Positions 35,143 to 43,106 of a stretch of DNA of 64,000 nt are shown piece after piece. Origin of the DNA: JBCDKH01 sp964388485 (GTDB lineage Bacteria; Planctomycetota; Phycisphaerae; Tepidisphaerales; Tepidisphaeraceae); assembly GCA_964388485.1 (NCBI GenBank), contig CAYMAS010000003.1, forward strand, positions 1-64,000, written 5' to 3'. Both the position numbers and the translations under genes were made by a program. The first letter of the stretch is position 1; each line of letters opens with the position of its first letter. Under the pieces are notes generated by a model. It did not search any database and was not told the origin of the DNA. It was given only the letters and a program-made list of their open reading frames with translations.

Positions 35143-36507
35143 ATGCCCGAGCAAGACGTTGTCGTTCCAGAAGTCGCCGAAAGCGTTTCGGAGGTCACGA
35201 TCCTCAGTTGGCACGTGAAGGAGGGTGACTTTGTCGAGGTTGACGACCCGTTGGCGGAGGTGGAGACGGACAAGGCCAACGTCGACATGCCGGCGCCGTT
35301 TGCGGGCGTGGTGACGAAGCTGGTGGCGGCGGTGGACGACACGCTGGCGATTGGCGAGGTGGCGTTGAAGATCGACACGGACAAGACCGCCGCCGACGCG
35401 GGATCGACCTCCACTCCACCGGACGAGGGCGAGAAAACGGATGAGGGCGAGAAAGCGGATGAGGGCGAGAAAGCGGATGAGGGCGAGAAGGCGGGCGAGG
35501 CTCCTCAACCCGAGCCGGCGGCGTCGGATGGCGAGGCGATCAATGCCGACGTGCTCGCGGACCTGTCGCCGGCCGTGCGTCGCATCGTCAGCGAGAACCG
35601 GCTGGATCCCAAGAGCATTCCGGCCACCGGTCCCAACGGCCGGCTCACGAAGGAGGACGTCCTGTCGTTCCTCGACGAGCACAAGACCGCTCAGCCCACC
35701 AGTCCGCCTCCGGCGCCTCGAGCGCCTGCCAAGCCGACGGAATTGAGTCCGTCGCTCCCGGACAAGCAGCCCGCTGCCAAGGGCGTGGCCTCGGTCGGTG
35801 CCGGCGGCCAGCCCACGCGTCGGGTGGCGATGAGCAAGATCCGCCGCAGCATCGCCCGCAACCTGCTCGCCGCCCAACAAAACGCGGCCATCCTGACGAC
35901 CTTCAACGAAATCGACCTGACCGAGGTCATGGCGATGCGGAAGAAGTACAAGGAGCCGTTCGGCGAGAAGCACGGCGTGGGGCTCGGGTTCATGTCGTTC
36001 TTCAGCAAGGCCGCGGCGGTAGCTTTGAGCGAGTTCGAGCGTGTCAACGCCCGCATCGACGGCGACGACATCGTCTACCACGATTATGTCAACCTCGGGG
36101 TCGCGGTGAGCACCGAGCGAGGTTTGGTCGTGCCGGTGATCAAGGACGTTCAGGCGATGTCGTTCGCGACGGTGGAGAAGGAGATCAAGCGGGTCGCGTT
36201 GGCGGCACGGGACAACAAGATCGGGCTCAAGGAGATGAGCGGCGGCACGTTCACGATCACGAACGGCGGGGTCTTCGGGAGCCTCCTGAGCACGCCGATC
36301 ATCAACGCGCCGCAGTCGGGCATTCTGGGCATGCACACGATTCAGCAGCGGCCGATGGCGGTGGACGGCGAGGTGAAGATTCGGCCGATGATGTACGTGG
36401 CCCTCAGCTACGACCACCGCATCGTCGACGGCAAGGAGAGCGTCAGCTTCCTGGTCCGGCTCAAGCAGCTGCTGGAAGACCCGTCGCGGTTGTTGTTGGA
36501 CGTGTGA
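35143..36507 (+). CDS. sucB: 2-oxo acid dehydrogenase E2 acyltransferase (SucB-type)
   Basis: This 454-residue E2 subunit transfers an acyl group from lipoate to CoA. Residues 1-80 form a lipoyl domain with the lipoylation motif EVETDKANVDMPAP. Then comes a linker with four DEGEK(T/A) repeats (about residues 94-117), an E3/E1-binding domain (SPAVRRIVSENRLDPKSIPA), a second Pro/Ala-rich linker, and the catalytic domain with VAMSKIRRSIARNLL, GGTFTITNGGVFGSLLSTP and the active-site SYDHRIVDGKE. TDKAN and the short single-lipoyl layout fit 2-oxoglutarate dehydrogenase E2, but E1 and E3 genes are not adjacent, so pyruvate or branched-chain use is not excluded. Confidence 0.88.
   Translation: MPEQDVVVPEVAESVSEVTILSWHVKEGDFVEVDDPLAEVETDKANVDMPAPFAGVVTKLVAAVDDTLAIGEVALKIDTDKTAADAGSTSTPPDEGEKTDEGEKADEGEKADEGEKAGEAPQPEPAASDGEAINADVLADLSPAVRRIVSENRLDPKSIPATGPNGRLTKEDVLSFLDEHKTAQPTSPPPAPRAPAKPTELSPSLPDKQPAAKGVASVGAGGQPTRRVAMSKIRRSIARNLLAAQQNAAILTTFNEIDLTEVMAMRKKYKEPFGEKHGVGLGFMSFFSKAAAVALSEFERVNARIDGDDIVYHDYVNLGVAVSTERGLVVPVIKDVQAMSFATVEKEIKRVALAARDNKIGLKEMSGGTFTITNGGVFGSLLSTPIINAPQSGILGMHTIQQRPMAVDGEVKIRPMMYVALSYDHRIVDGKESVSFLVRLKQLLEDPSRLLLDV
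35422..35493. repeat. In-frame 18-bp tandem repeat in the sucB linker
   Basis: Four 18-base units (GAYGAGGGCGAGAARRCG) encode DEGEKT/A repeats between the lipoyl domain and the E1/E3-binding domain. The unit keeps the frame, so copy-number changes would only alter linker length and charge. Confidence 0.9.
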
Positions 36508-36522
36508 CGAGTCGTTCGCCCG

Positions 36523-36608
36523 TCCGTCATCCCGAGCGCAGTTGAGGGACCTCGTTTGAGACGACTGGGCAACAGGCGAGGTCCCTCGGCTGGGCTCGGG
36601 ATGACGGA
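36523..36608. repeat. REP-like palindrome, GTCATCCCGA family, copy 2
   Basis: The arm 36523-36554 (TCCGTCATCCCGAGCGCAGT onward) is almost exactly complementary to 36577-36608 (ending CTCGGGATGACGGA), with a spacer of 22 bases. It lies between sucB and the terminator of the convergent porin gene. Confidence 0.85.
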
Positions 36609-36637
36609 TTGAAGCCGACTGTTGATCCGAAAGAACG

Positions 36638-36661
36638 CCCCGGCACCGTGAGGTGCCGGGG
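36638..36661 (-). terminator. Intrinsic terminator of the porin gene
   Basis: CCCCGGCACC (36638-36647) pairs with GGTGCCGGGG (36652-36661) around a GTGA loop. On the minus strand it is followed by GTTCTTT, and it lies 27 bases after the porin stop. Confidence 0.8.
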
Positions 36662-36688
36662 GCGGTGACGTTGGAGACGACGTTTGGC

Positions 36689-38176
36689 TTAGAGCAGCAG
36701 CTGGAACTGGCCGCGGATGGCGAGTTGGGGGTCGTCGCTGGAGCCGTCGCGTTGGTAGCCGATGCCGCTGCCGGAGCCGAGGGCTTCGGGGGTGCCGGCG
36801 GGGGCGAGGGCGGCGTCGATGGTCATCTTGGCCTTGTGGCCGGCCCAGTACTTGTTCACGCCGAGCACGACTTCGTGGTAGAAGTCTTCACCTGCATCAT
36901 CCTCTTCGTCGAAGATGATGAAGTCGTAAGCACCGAAGACTTCCCAACCGGCCTCGGCGTCGAGGACCTGCGAGACCTTGATGAGGCCGCCGAAGTCCAC
37001 GCCATCCGACGCGGTGGTGATCAGCGTGCCCGTGCCGTCGTCGCGGGTCATCTCGTCGTCGTTGTACGCCACCACACCGGCGGCGAAGAGGCCCAGGCCT
37101 TGCTTCGACTCGAAGCTGAAGTCGGCCGTCGCCAAAGCGCCGGTCTGCGTGTCGACGTCGCCTTCGTTGAGGTCGACGAAGAAGCCGGCACCGACGCGGG
37201 CGGTGTCTTCCTTGGTGCCCAGGGCGGTGAAGTCCTTGAAGGGCTTGTCACTGTCGCCGAGGACGACGACGTCGATGCGGCCGGCGACGCCGAAGTCGTA
37301 GTCGTTGAACTCGTCTCCGTCGGTGAAGTTGGTGTTGTCGGAGTTGAGACCGTCGTTGACCGTCACGAGGGCTTTGACCTTGTCGCCCTTGTAGATCAGG
37401 CCGGCGGCCTGAATGAAGTCGGTCTGTCCGCCGGCAAGCACCTCGTTGAGCATCGACCGGTCGGCGGCGAGCTGCCGGGACGAGCTGGTCGACTCTTCGA
37501 AGAAGGTCGGGTCCTTGAACTGGCCGATGCGGATGCCCAGGCCATCGCTGCCAAAGAGGCCGTCTTCGGGCGTGTAGTCGATGTAGCCGTTTTCGAGGAC
37601 GAGGTCGTCGTCGTCAGTGGCGGCGTCGCGGTTGAAGGCGAACTTGATGTCGTAGTTGAGGTCCTTGCTGAAGGCGACGCCTTTGAAACCGATCTTCACG
37701 CGGCGAAGCTCGAGGCCTTCCTCGAAGTTCTCGGCGAAGCCCGTGTCGCCGACCGGGTTTCCATCGTCATCGAGATCTTCGACGCTGTTGAAGTTCGAGA
37801 CGTAGCGGATTTGCAGCTGGAAGTTGGGGTTGAGCGTGAAGGTGCGGTCCTCGTTGGCCAGAAGGAACTTGCCGTCCCAGCCGCCGACGAAGGGGTCGGC
37901 GTCGTCGGGAACTTCCTGGAGGAGCACCGGCTCCGTCTTGGTGCTGCGACGGTCAGCGTCGGCGAGAACGCGATCGAGGGCGTCGGCCTTGGACTCGGCG
38001 GCGGCTTCGGCGGCTTTTTGGGCTTCGGCTTGCTCGATGAGAGCCTGGGCCCGGGCCAGCAGCTCGTCGGCACTCGGGGCGGGTTCGTTGGCGAAAGCGG
38101 GAACGGCCATCGCGCCGGTGATGGCGGCGGCCAGAGCGAGATTGGCCTTGCGGCTCTTGGTGGTGTGGTGTTGCAT
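36689..38176 (-). CDS. OprO/OprP-type outer-membrane porin
   Basis: The 495-residue protein has a signal peptide (ANLALAAAITGAMAVPAFA, cleavage after AFA), then a periplasmic coiled-coil-like Ala/Glu-rich segment (ELLARAQALIEQAEAQKAAE), and from about residue 95 a beta-barrel-type sequence. This contains FQLQIRYVSNFNSVEDLDDD, ELRRVKIGFKGVAF, YIDYTPEDGL and IRIGQFKDPTFFEESTSS, as in phosphate-selective porins O and P, and it ends in a short hydrophobic strand with terminal LLL. A GAGGAG lies about nine bases before the ATG. The barrel would span the outer membrane and pass anions; many acidic residues suggest another substrate may be used. It is monocistronic with its own terminator. Confidence 0.9.
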   Translation of the reverse strand: MQHHTTKSRKANLALAAAITGAMAVPAFANEPAPSADELLARAQALIEQAEAQKAAEAAAESKADALDRVLADADRRSTKTEPVLLQEVPDDADPFVGGWDGKFLLANEDRTFTLNPNFQLQIRYVSNFNSVEDLDDDGNPVGDTGFAENFEEGLELRRVKIGFKGVAFSKDLNYDIKFAFNRDAATDDDDLVLENGYIDYTPEDGLFGSDGLGIRIGQFKDPTFFEESTSSSRQLAADRSMLNEVLAGGQTDFIQAAGLIYKGDKVKALVTVNDGLNSDNTNFTDGDEFNDYDFGVAGRIDVVVLGDSDKPFKDFTALGTKEDTARVGAGFFVDLNEGDVDTQTGALATADFSFESKQGLGLFAAGVVAYNDDEMTRDDGTGTLITTASDGVDFGGLIKVSQVLDAEAGWEVFGAYDFIIFDEEDDAGEDFYHEVVLGVNKYWAGHKAKMTIDAALAPAGTPEALGSGSGIGYQRDGSSDDPQLAIRGQFQLLL

Positions 38177-38616
38177 TATGCGGATCTCCTCGGGCGCAGG
38201 TCACTACGCCGTCGAAAGCGCCAGTCGCATGGCAGGGCCAGGCGTGGCGAGAGGTCTGGAAGTGTCTCGAAGGACAACGCGATCCCGCCGAACAGCACGC
38301 TGCTGCACCGGCCGATCTGGGGCGGAAGGTTCAAGAAGGGGATGAGGTTGTTGCATGTCTCGATCCACGTCGTTCTCGACGACCGTCCACTCGGCCTCAC
38401 CGTCAGACCCACGGCCGACGAGGCCGCAGCCGGTGAGGGTGTCCCTTGTGTCGGCTGTCGCAACGCTGAAGCGCCAGTCATTCCCGGACGTGTCCCCATC
38501 GACGTTCCGAAAATGGCTGGAACAGATCGAGATGCCGCCACCCAAGGAGGGCCAGAGGCACCAGATGCTAACTTCGCGTTAAAGCTTCGTGAGCAATTGC
38601 TAACGTGTCCCCTCCG
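38177..38616. other. 440-bp stretch without a confident gene
   Basis: Two overlapping minus-strand frames fill this stretch: 38204-38545 (113 residues, with NDWRFSVATADTRDTLTGCG) and 38176-38541 (121 residues). Neither has a recognisable domain or signal, and their codon use is not convincing throughout. The first is the more protein-like in its N-terminal half and could be a small gene upstream of the porin or a decayed remnant. The porin promoter must also lie here. Confidence 0.4.
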
Positions 38617-39432
38617 CTAACCAGCCGCTCTCGCCCGCAAGTCATCGTCGAGCCAGACACACGCGTCCGCCAAGAGCAGCCGCGACACCACGTCCAGCCC
38701 GCCCCGCTTCCGCCCAACGCCGGCCGCCAACAGCAGCAAATCCGCCGACGGCGTCATCGTCGGATCCTTTACAAAGGCCGTGATGCCCCAGGGCTGACCG
38801 GTCGCGTGATCCGGCTGCGTCTCGGCATGATGAAACGCCGCCGAGTTCTGCGATCCGCTCATCGCCGCGGCGTCGCCGGTGAGCTCGGCCAGGCTCGTCA
38901 TCGCGTGCAGCGTGACAAGTTCGTGATACCACCACGGCTCGGGATTGTCCGCCGATTGCCGGTCGAATCGGTAGAACGTGCCGTCGGAGGCCTGATGATC
39001 GAGCAGCGACTGGGCCACGGGGCCGACTTGCGGCGTCGGCATGGTGACGACATCGGCCAATTCCTCCCACAGGCGGCCGCACATATCGCTCGCTTCTGCG
39101 GCTGGGAAGGGTCCGGTTGTCGCCCTGTTAGCCGACGCCGCAGCATCGTCCGTTCGCCCGGCCAGTCGATCCGCCAGACCGACGCAGTATCGGGCCAGTG
39201 GCGCGTAGGCCGACCGGCGGTGTCCCCCGCCGTCTGCTCCGCCCGCATCACCGCCTGCATCACCGCCTGCATCACCGCCTGCTGCCGATTGGGTTCCGTC
39301 TCCAGAGATGGCTTCGCACAGCACCAGCCCCCGGGCGATGCCGTCGCCCGCCCCCGGACCATCACACGCCGCCTGCCGAAGCAACGCCCGATAACGGGCC
39401 TGCGGATCGAAGCCGAGCGGCGTCCTTGTCAT
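38617..39432 (-). CDS. Hypothetical protein with Gly-Gly-Asp-Ala repeat
   Basis: This 271-residue protein has no signal peptide. An N-terminal helical part is followed by a low-complexity GGDAGGDAGGDAGG insert, then APLARYCVGLADRLAGR and a longer domain with SLLDHQASDGTFYRFDRQ, PWWYHELVTLHAMTSLAELT and TPSADLLLLAAGV. The (W)WYHELV.LHA pattern and the DGTFYRFD strand suggest an alpha/alpha-barrel-like or terpene-cyclase-like repeat protein; this is inference only. I do not recognise the family. It is divergent from the LuxR-type regulator with 139 bp between starts. Confidence 0.7.
   Translation of the reverse strand: MTRTPLGFDPQARYRALLRQAACDGPGAGDGIARGLVLCEAISGDGTQSAAGGDAGGDAGGDAGGADGGGHRRSAYAPLARYCVGLADRLAGRTDDAAASANRATTGPFPAAEASDMCGRLWEELADVVTMPTPQVGPVAQSLLDHQASDGTFYRFDRQSADNPEPWWYHELVTLHAMTSLAELTGDAAAMSGSQNSAAFHHAETQPDHATGQPWGITAFVKDPTMTPSADLLLLAAGVGRKRGGLDVVSRLLLADACVWLDDDLRARAAG
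39245..39280. repeat. 12-bp in-frame minisatellite
   Basis: Three exact copies of GCATCACCGCCT run head to tail and encode the GGDA repeats of the gene on the minus strand. Confidence 0.9.
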
Positions 39433-39571
39433 AATGCACGCTAAGCCGCCGGTCCTTGAATAAGCTGCTACCCGCGCCAGAACGAATTGAAGGAATAAAG
39501 GTCTCGCATCGCCCCTTGGCTCTGTACCCTACGCAGGGGAACCACATCGCCCAGGTCGGTCGGAGTTACCC

Positions 39572-40543
39572 ATGAATGACATGACGACAAGTGCAGATGA
39601 GTCCATCAACCGCTCCCCCGCGTCCGAGACTGGGGGCGGAGGCCAGGATCAACCTCCATCGTACGGCAGCTCCTTCGCCCTGGAGCCGCTTCAGGCGGCG
39701 GAAGAAGTCGTTGATTCCATCAACCGTGCCCTGGAACATCCCGGCCCGAAGGACGATCGCGTGGAGTTCATGCTCAGCGACTTCGAGCGGCTGATCCGCC
39801 GCAAGGACCAGCCGCTTGATGTCCAGCTGATCTTGCACGAGGATCTCAAGCACGAAAAAGGACCAAGAATCGTCCGGCGCTTCACCCACGGGTCCATCCT
39901 CGACAAGCTCGAGCCCCGTTCGGATGAAGACGTGCAGCAGGTCATCGACAACGCCGCCCCTGTCGTGCGGATGATCATCCCCGACGCGATCAACAACCTC
40001 CGCACGCCCCGCGTCTTTTTGCTCAGCGAGGACCTGCCGGTGACATATCGCGGCTGGTTCGAGCGGGAGGTCGTCGACAAGTTCCTTAAGCCGCACGGCT
40101 GGAGCGACCTGCTCATCGGCGTCTGGGCCAGCGGCCCGGACAGCATGATCGGCCTGACCTCGTACGCCCGCCCCGAGCTGCCGAAGTTCACCGCACGCGA
40201 ACGCCGACTCACGTCCCTCATGCTCCGCGCGGCGGCGCCGATGCTGTATCGCGAGTTCTTCGACGACCGCTTCGAACCCTCACCGGCAGCCGTCCCGATG
40301 TCCCAGCCGACGCCGGACATCCAATGGGACCCGCTCTTCGGCCACAACCTCTCTGACCGCCAACGCGACGTCCTCCGCTACCTGCTTCGCGGCTACAGCG
40401 AAAAGGAAGTCGCCAACGAACTAGGCCTCAGCGGGCACACCATCCACACGCACGTCAAGCGGCTTTACGCCGAGTTCGAAGTCAGCAGCCGCGGCGAATT
40501 GCTCGCCCTCTTCGTCGACCGCCGCCTCCTCGACGCGGCGTGA
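39572..40543 (+). CDS. LuxR-type transcriptional regulator
   Basis: The 323-residue protein ends with a LuxR/FixJ-type helix-turn-helix at about residues 258-315: HNLSDRQRDVLRYLLRGYSE and KEVANELGLSGHTIHTHVKR, followed by LYAEFEVSSRGELLALF. The N-terminal 230 residues have GAF- or PAS-like features (VTYRGWFEREVVDKFLKPHG, TSYARPELPKFTARERR). This matches a group of planctomycete regulators with an undefined sensing domain, neither a receiver nor an autoinducer-binding domain. A GGAG six bases before the ATG supports the start. Targets are unknown. Confidence 0.88.
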   Translation: MNDMTTSADESINRSPASETGGGGQDQPPSYGSSFALEPLQAAEEVVDSINRALEHPGPKDDRVEFMLSDFERLIRRKDQPLDVQLILHEDLKHEKGPRIVRRFTHGSILDKLEPRSDEDVQQVIDNAAPVVRMIIPDAINNLRTPRVFLLSEDLPVTYRGWFEREVVDKFLKPHGWSDLLIGVWASGPDSMIGLTSYARPELPKFTARERRLTSLMLRAAAPMLYREFFDDRFEPSPAAVPMSQPTPDIQWDPLFGHNLSDRQRDVLRYLLRGYSEKEVANELGLSGHTIHTHVKRLYAEFEVSSRGELLALFVDRRLLDAA

Positions 40544-40588
40544 GGAAAGGCCCCTGCGTCATCGCGAAAGATCGAGAGTCAATTTGCC

Positions 40589-41416
40589 CTACGGCCGCCG
40601 GGTTACGTAGCCCGCAAAGTCCGTCTCGAGCAGCATCGTCTCGATCGTCGGCCAATCGGCCTCGCCCTCGCCGGGAGGAACCGGTCGTGTGCGGCCGCTG
40701 GCGCTGACGGCGTCGGTGCCGCGGACGTGGAAGATCGGCACCGGCATCGCCGCGTAGGTCGCCACGTCCGTCTCCGCCGCCACCAGATCGTTCGCCGGAT
40801 CCAGGTCTCGCCCGAACCACCGGCAATCGACGGCCTCGAGCGCGTGTGACAGATCCGCCGGTGACGACAGCGACGAGCCGAAGGCGATCCGCACGCTCAT
40901 CGAATCCGCCCGGTTGGCCACGGTCGCCAACACGTCTTGCGCGGCGGCTTCGTGATCGGGATCAGCCGGCTTTGTCGACGCGTCTTGCGACTCGCCGCCG
41001 TACTTGGACACGTCCCCGGCCGACGGCAAAACGAGTCCGCCGAAGAGCGGCGTCGCGACGACCTTCTTCGCCGCCTGCTTCGGAGCCGGCGGCAGCGAGC
41101 CGAGGTCGCACGTGACACAGTCGAAGCCGACCTTGCGGGCCACGTCCATCGCCTTCGTGACCACGTCGATGATCGCATCAAGGTCCGCCTTCGCCACCAG
41201 ACCCCGGCCTGGCAACGTCACCCGCACCGCCGCCGCCGACAGGTCGAACCGACTCAGCAACGCCGTTACCTCGCGGAAACCGCTGGCGGAGTCGATGCCT
41301 CCGAGCAAGGCGACCGGCACGCTCACTCCGTCGATGTCACGCTTGGCGATGGTCGGCACCCGCTGACGCAACTCATCTGCGATCCACGTCGCCTGTTGAA
41401 GGTGTCCGTCGCTCAT
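40589..41416 (-). CDS. Xylose isomerase-like TIM-barrel protein
   Basis: The 275-residue product resembles sugar phosphate isomerases/epimerases of the AP endonuclease 2 superfamily. It has alternating strands and helices with SAAAVRVTLPG, ARKVGFDCVTCDLGSLPPAP, MSVRIAFGSSLS, VDCRWFGRDLDPAN and VPIFHVRGTDAVS, and ends in PPGEGEADWPTIETMLLETD, which is the usual C-terminal G-x-G-x-x-x-W block. Some metal-binding positions in the barrel look altered, so catalytic activity is uncertain. An internal low-complexity part (DASTKPADPDHEAAAQD) is present. It is convergent with the LuxR-type gene. Confidence 0.72.
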   Translation of the reverse strand: MSDGHLQQATWIADELRQRVPTIAKRDIDGVSVPVALLGGIDSASGFREVTALLSRFDLSAAAVRVTLPGRGLVAKADLDAIIDVVTKAMDVARKVGFDCVTCDLGSLPPAPKQAAKKVVATPLFGGLVLPSAGDVSKYGGESQDASTKPADPDHEAAAQDVLATVANRADSMSVRIAFGSSLSSPADLSHALEAVDCRWFGRDLDPANDLVAAETDVATYAAMPVPIFHVRGTDAVSASGRTRPVPPGEGEADWPTIETMLLETDFAGYVTRRP

Positions 41417-41522
41417 CGTGGGAAGTCTACGAACGACCACGCGAATTTACTGCACTCTTCGCTCAAAGCAGTCGATCTTCAGGTCCAGCGGGCAGTGCGA
41501 CGGGCGCCGTTCTTCTAACGGA

Positions 41523-41553
41523 GCGAGGGGCTTGCATCGCTCGGGATGACGGA
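41523..41553. repeat. Half copy of the GTCATCCCGA element
   Basis: TCGGGATGACGGA (41541-41553) matches the outer end of the right arm of the 36577-36608 element. The preceding bases give only a weak partner, so this appears to be a truncated copy between the TIM-barrel and antiporter genes. Confidence 0.55.
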
Positions 41554-41590
41554 GGGAGCACCCGGATGGACGCAGCGACTGGTCTGGGAG

Positions 41591-43075
41591 CTACGCGTCC
41601 CCCTCCTTCGGATACTCCAGGTCCGCTCCGCGTTCGTCGGCCGGCACTGCTTTGCGGACCACCAGAGGCACGGTCGGGCCCTGCACCAGGATGCTGAAGG
41701 CTACCACCACGTAGGCGGCGGTGATGATGACGTCACGCGACGCATCGCCCTCGATCCGCGGGATCGCCAACGCCAAGGCGACGCTGATGCCGCCACGAAG
41801 CCCCGCCCAGACCAGGACGCGGCGGGCTCCGGTGGTGAAGTCGGTCCGCAGCTTCGTCGTCTTGAGCAACCCCACGCCGCCGAAGACTGCGGCGGTGCGG
41901 GCGAGGAGCATGATCGGGATGAGAATCAGGCCGACGAGCATGGTTCGGCCGGTGAGCTCGAGGATGAGCACCTCCAGGCCGATGAGCACGAACAGGACGG
42001 CGTTGAGGACCTCGTCGACGAGTTCCCAGAAGACGTCGACGTGCTGCCGGGCGGTGTCGCTCATGCCGGTGTACCGGCCCTTGTTGCCGATGAGCAAACC
42101 CGCGACGACGACCGCCAGTGGGCCCGACAGGTGGTAGCCGGCGATGACGGTCGAGCCGCAGAAGACGTAGACGCCCACTGCCAACGCGAGCGTGATGAGC
42201 ACCTCGACGCTGTACCGGTCGATCCGCTTGATGAGCGCGAAGGCGATCAGCCCGGCGACCAGCCCCGCCGCAATGCCGCCGCCGACTTCTACGAGGAAGA
42301 GCATCGCCACGCTGCCGAAGCTCCCACCGTCGTCGCCATTGCTCACCGGGTACGCAAGGCCGACGAGGGCCAGGAAGACCACCACGCCGACACCGTCGTT
42401 GAAGAGCGACTCGCCTGTGACCTTCGTCTCCAGATTCTTCGGCACGCCCGCCGACTTCATCAGGCCCAGCACGGCAATCGGGTCCGTCGGCGTGACCACG
42501 CTGCCGAGGAGCAAGGCCTGGATGAACGTCAGCTCGAAGCCGACGAGCGGGAAAATGACGTAGGCGAGCGAGCCGACGACAAAGACGCTCGCCACAACGC
42601 CCAGCGTCGCGAGCGTGAGGATGACGAACTTCTGCTTGAGCAGGTCGTTGAGGTCGACGTGCAACGCACCGGCAAAGAGCAGGAAGCCGAGCACGCCCTC
42701 CATCACGAAGGCCTCGAAGTCGATGGACTCGACGACGCGTCGGGCGGTGTCGTCGAGCGTGATGCCGGCGAACTCGTGAAGCCCGACGAGCAGCAACGAG
42801 AACGCCAGCGATAACGCCATGACGCCGATGGTGGTCGGCAACTTGACGACCTTGACGTTGAGCCACGCGAGAAGCGCAGTGAGGACGAGGAGGATCGCCG
42901 CCGTCTGGCCGATCGGCAGGCCGTCGGTCGCGGGTGCGGCGGTCGAGGCAGCCGCAAGCGGCGTGAGGAGTGTCAGGTGGAGGCACGGCACGATCTGCAC
43001 GGTGCTGCAGCGGCGGGCGCTTGTAAAGGTCCGACGCTTCTGAGGGCGGCAGTTGACGCTCCACATCATCTGCAT
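41591..43075 (-). CDS. CPA1-type Na+/H+ antiporter
   Basis: This inner-membrane protein of up to 494 residues has about 12 spans. Motifs of the NhaP/CPA1 family are visible: FEAFVMEGVLGFLLFAGALH, the antiport site VVTPTDPIAVLGLMKSAGVP with the TDP motif, GESLFNDGVGVVVFLALV (ND catalytic pair), and WAGLRGGISVALALAIP with the conserved arginine. It exchanges cytoplasmic Na+ (or K+) for protons. The start is uncertain: the ATG at 43075 gives a basic, unusual N-terminus, while GTGs at 42997 or 42988 would begin closer to the first span. It is divergent from the rhodanese gene. Confidence 0.93.
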   Translation of the reverse strand: MQMMWSVNCRPQKRRTFTSARRCSTVQIVPCLHLTLLTPLAAASTAAPATDGLPIGQTAAILLVLTALLAWLNVKVVKLPTTIGVMALSLAFSLLLVGLHEFAGITLDDTARRVVESIDFEAFVMEGVLGFLLFAGALHVDLNDLLKQKFVILTLATLGVVASVFVVGSLAYVIFPLVGFELTFIQALLLGSVVTPTDPIAVLGLMKSAGVPKNLETKVTGESLFNDGVGVVVFLALVGLAYPVSNGDDGGSFGSVAMLFLVEVGGGIAAGLVAGLIAFALIKRIDRYSVEVLITLALAVGVYVFCGSTVIAGYHLSGPLAVVVAGLLIGNKGRYTGMSDTARQHVDVFWELVDEVLNAVLFVLIGLEVLILELTGRTMLVGLILIPIMLLARTAAVFGGVGLLKTTKLRTDFTTGARRVLVWAGLRGGISVALALAIPRIEGDASRDVIITAAYVVVAFSILVQGPTVPLVVRKAVPADERGADLEYPKEGDA

Positions 43076-43106
43076 ACCATCGCCTACTTCCCGCTAGGAG
43101 ATATCC

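Noticed and set aside
36653..38620. A 655-residue plus-strand frame opposite the porin gene
   Set aside because: It is antisense to a protein with a signal peptide, porin motifs, a ribosome site and a terminator; long antisense frames are common at this GC content.
39245..39280. The 12-bp repeats as a CRISPR array
   Set aside because: Units are contiguous without spacers and are translated in frame; this is a coding minisatellite.
41546..42814. A 422-residue plus-strand frame opposite the antiporter
   Set aside because: Charged, repetitive antisense shadow of a clear CPA1 antiporter.
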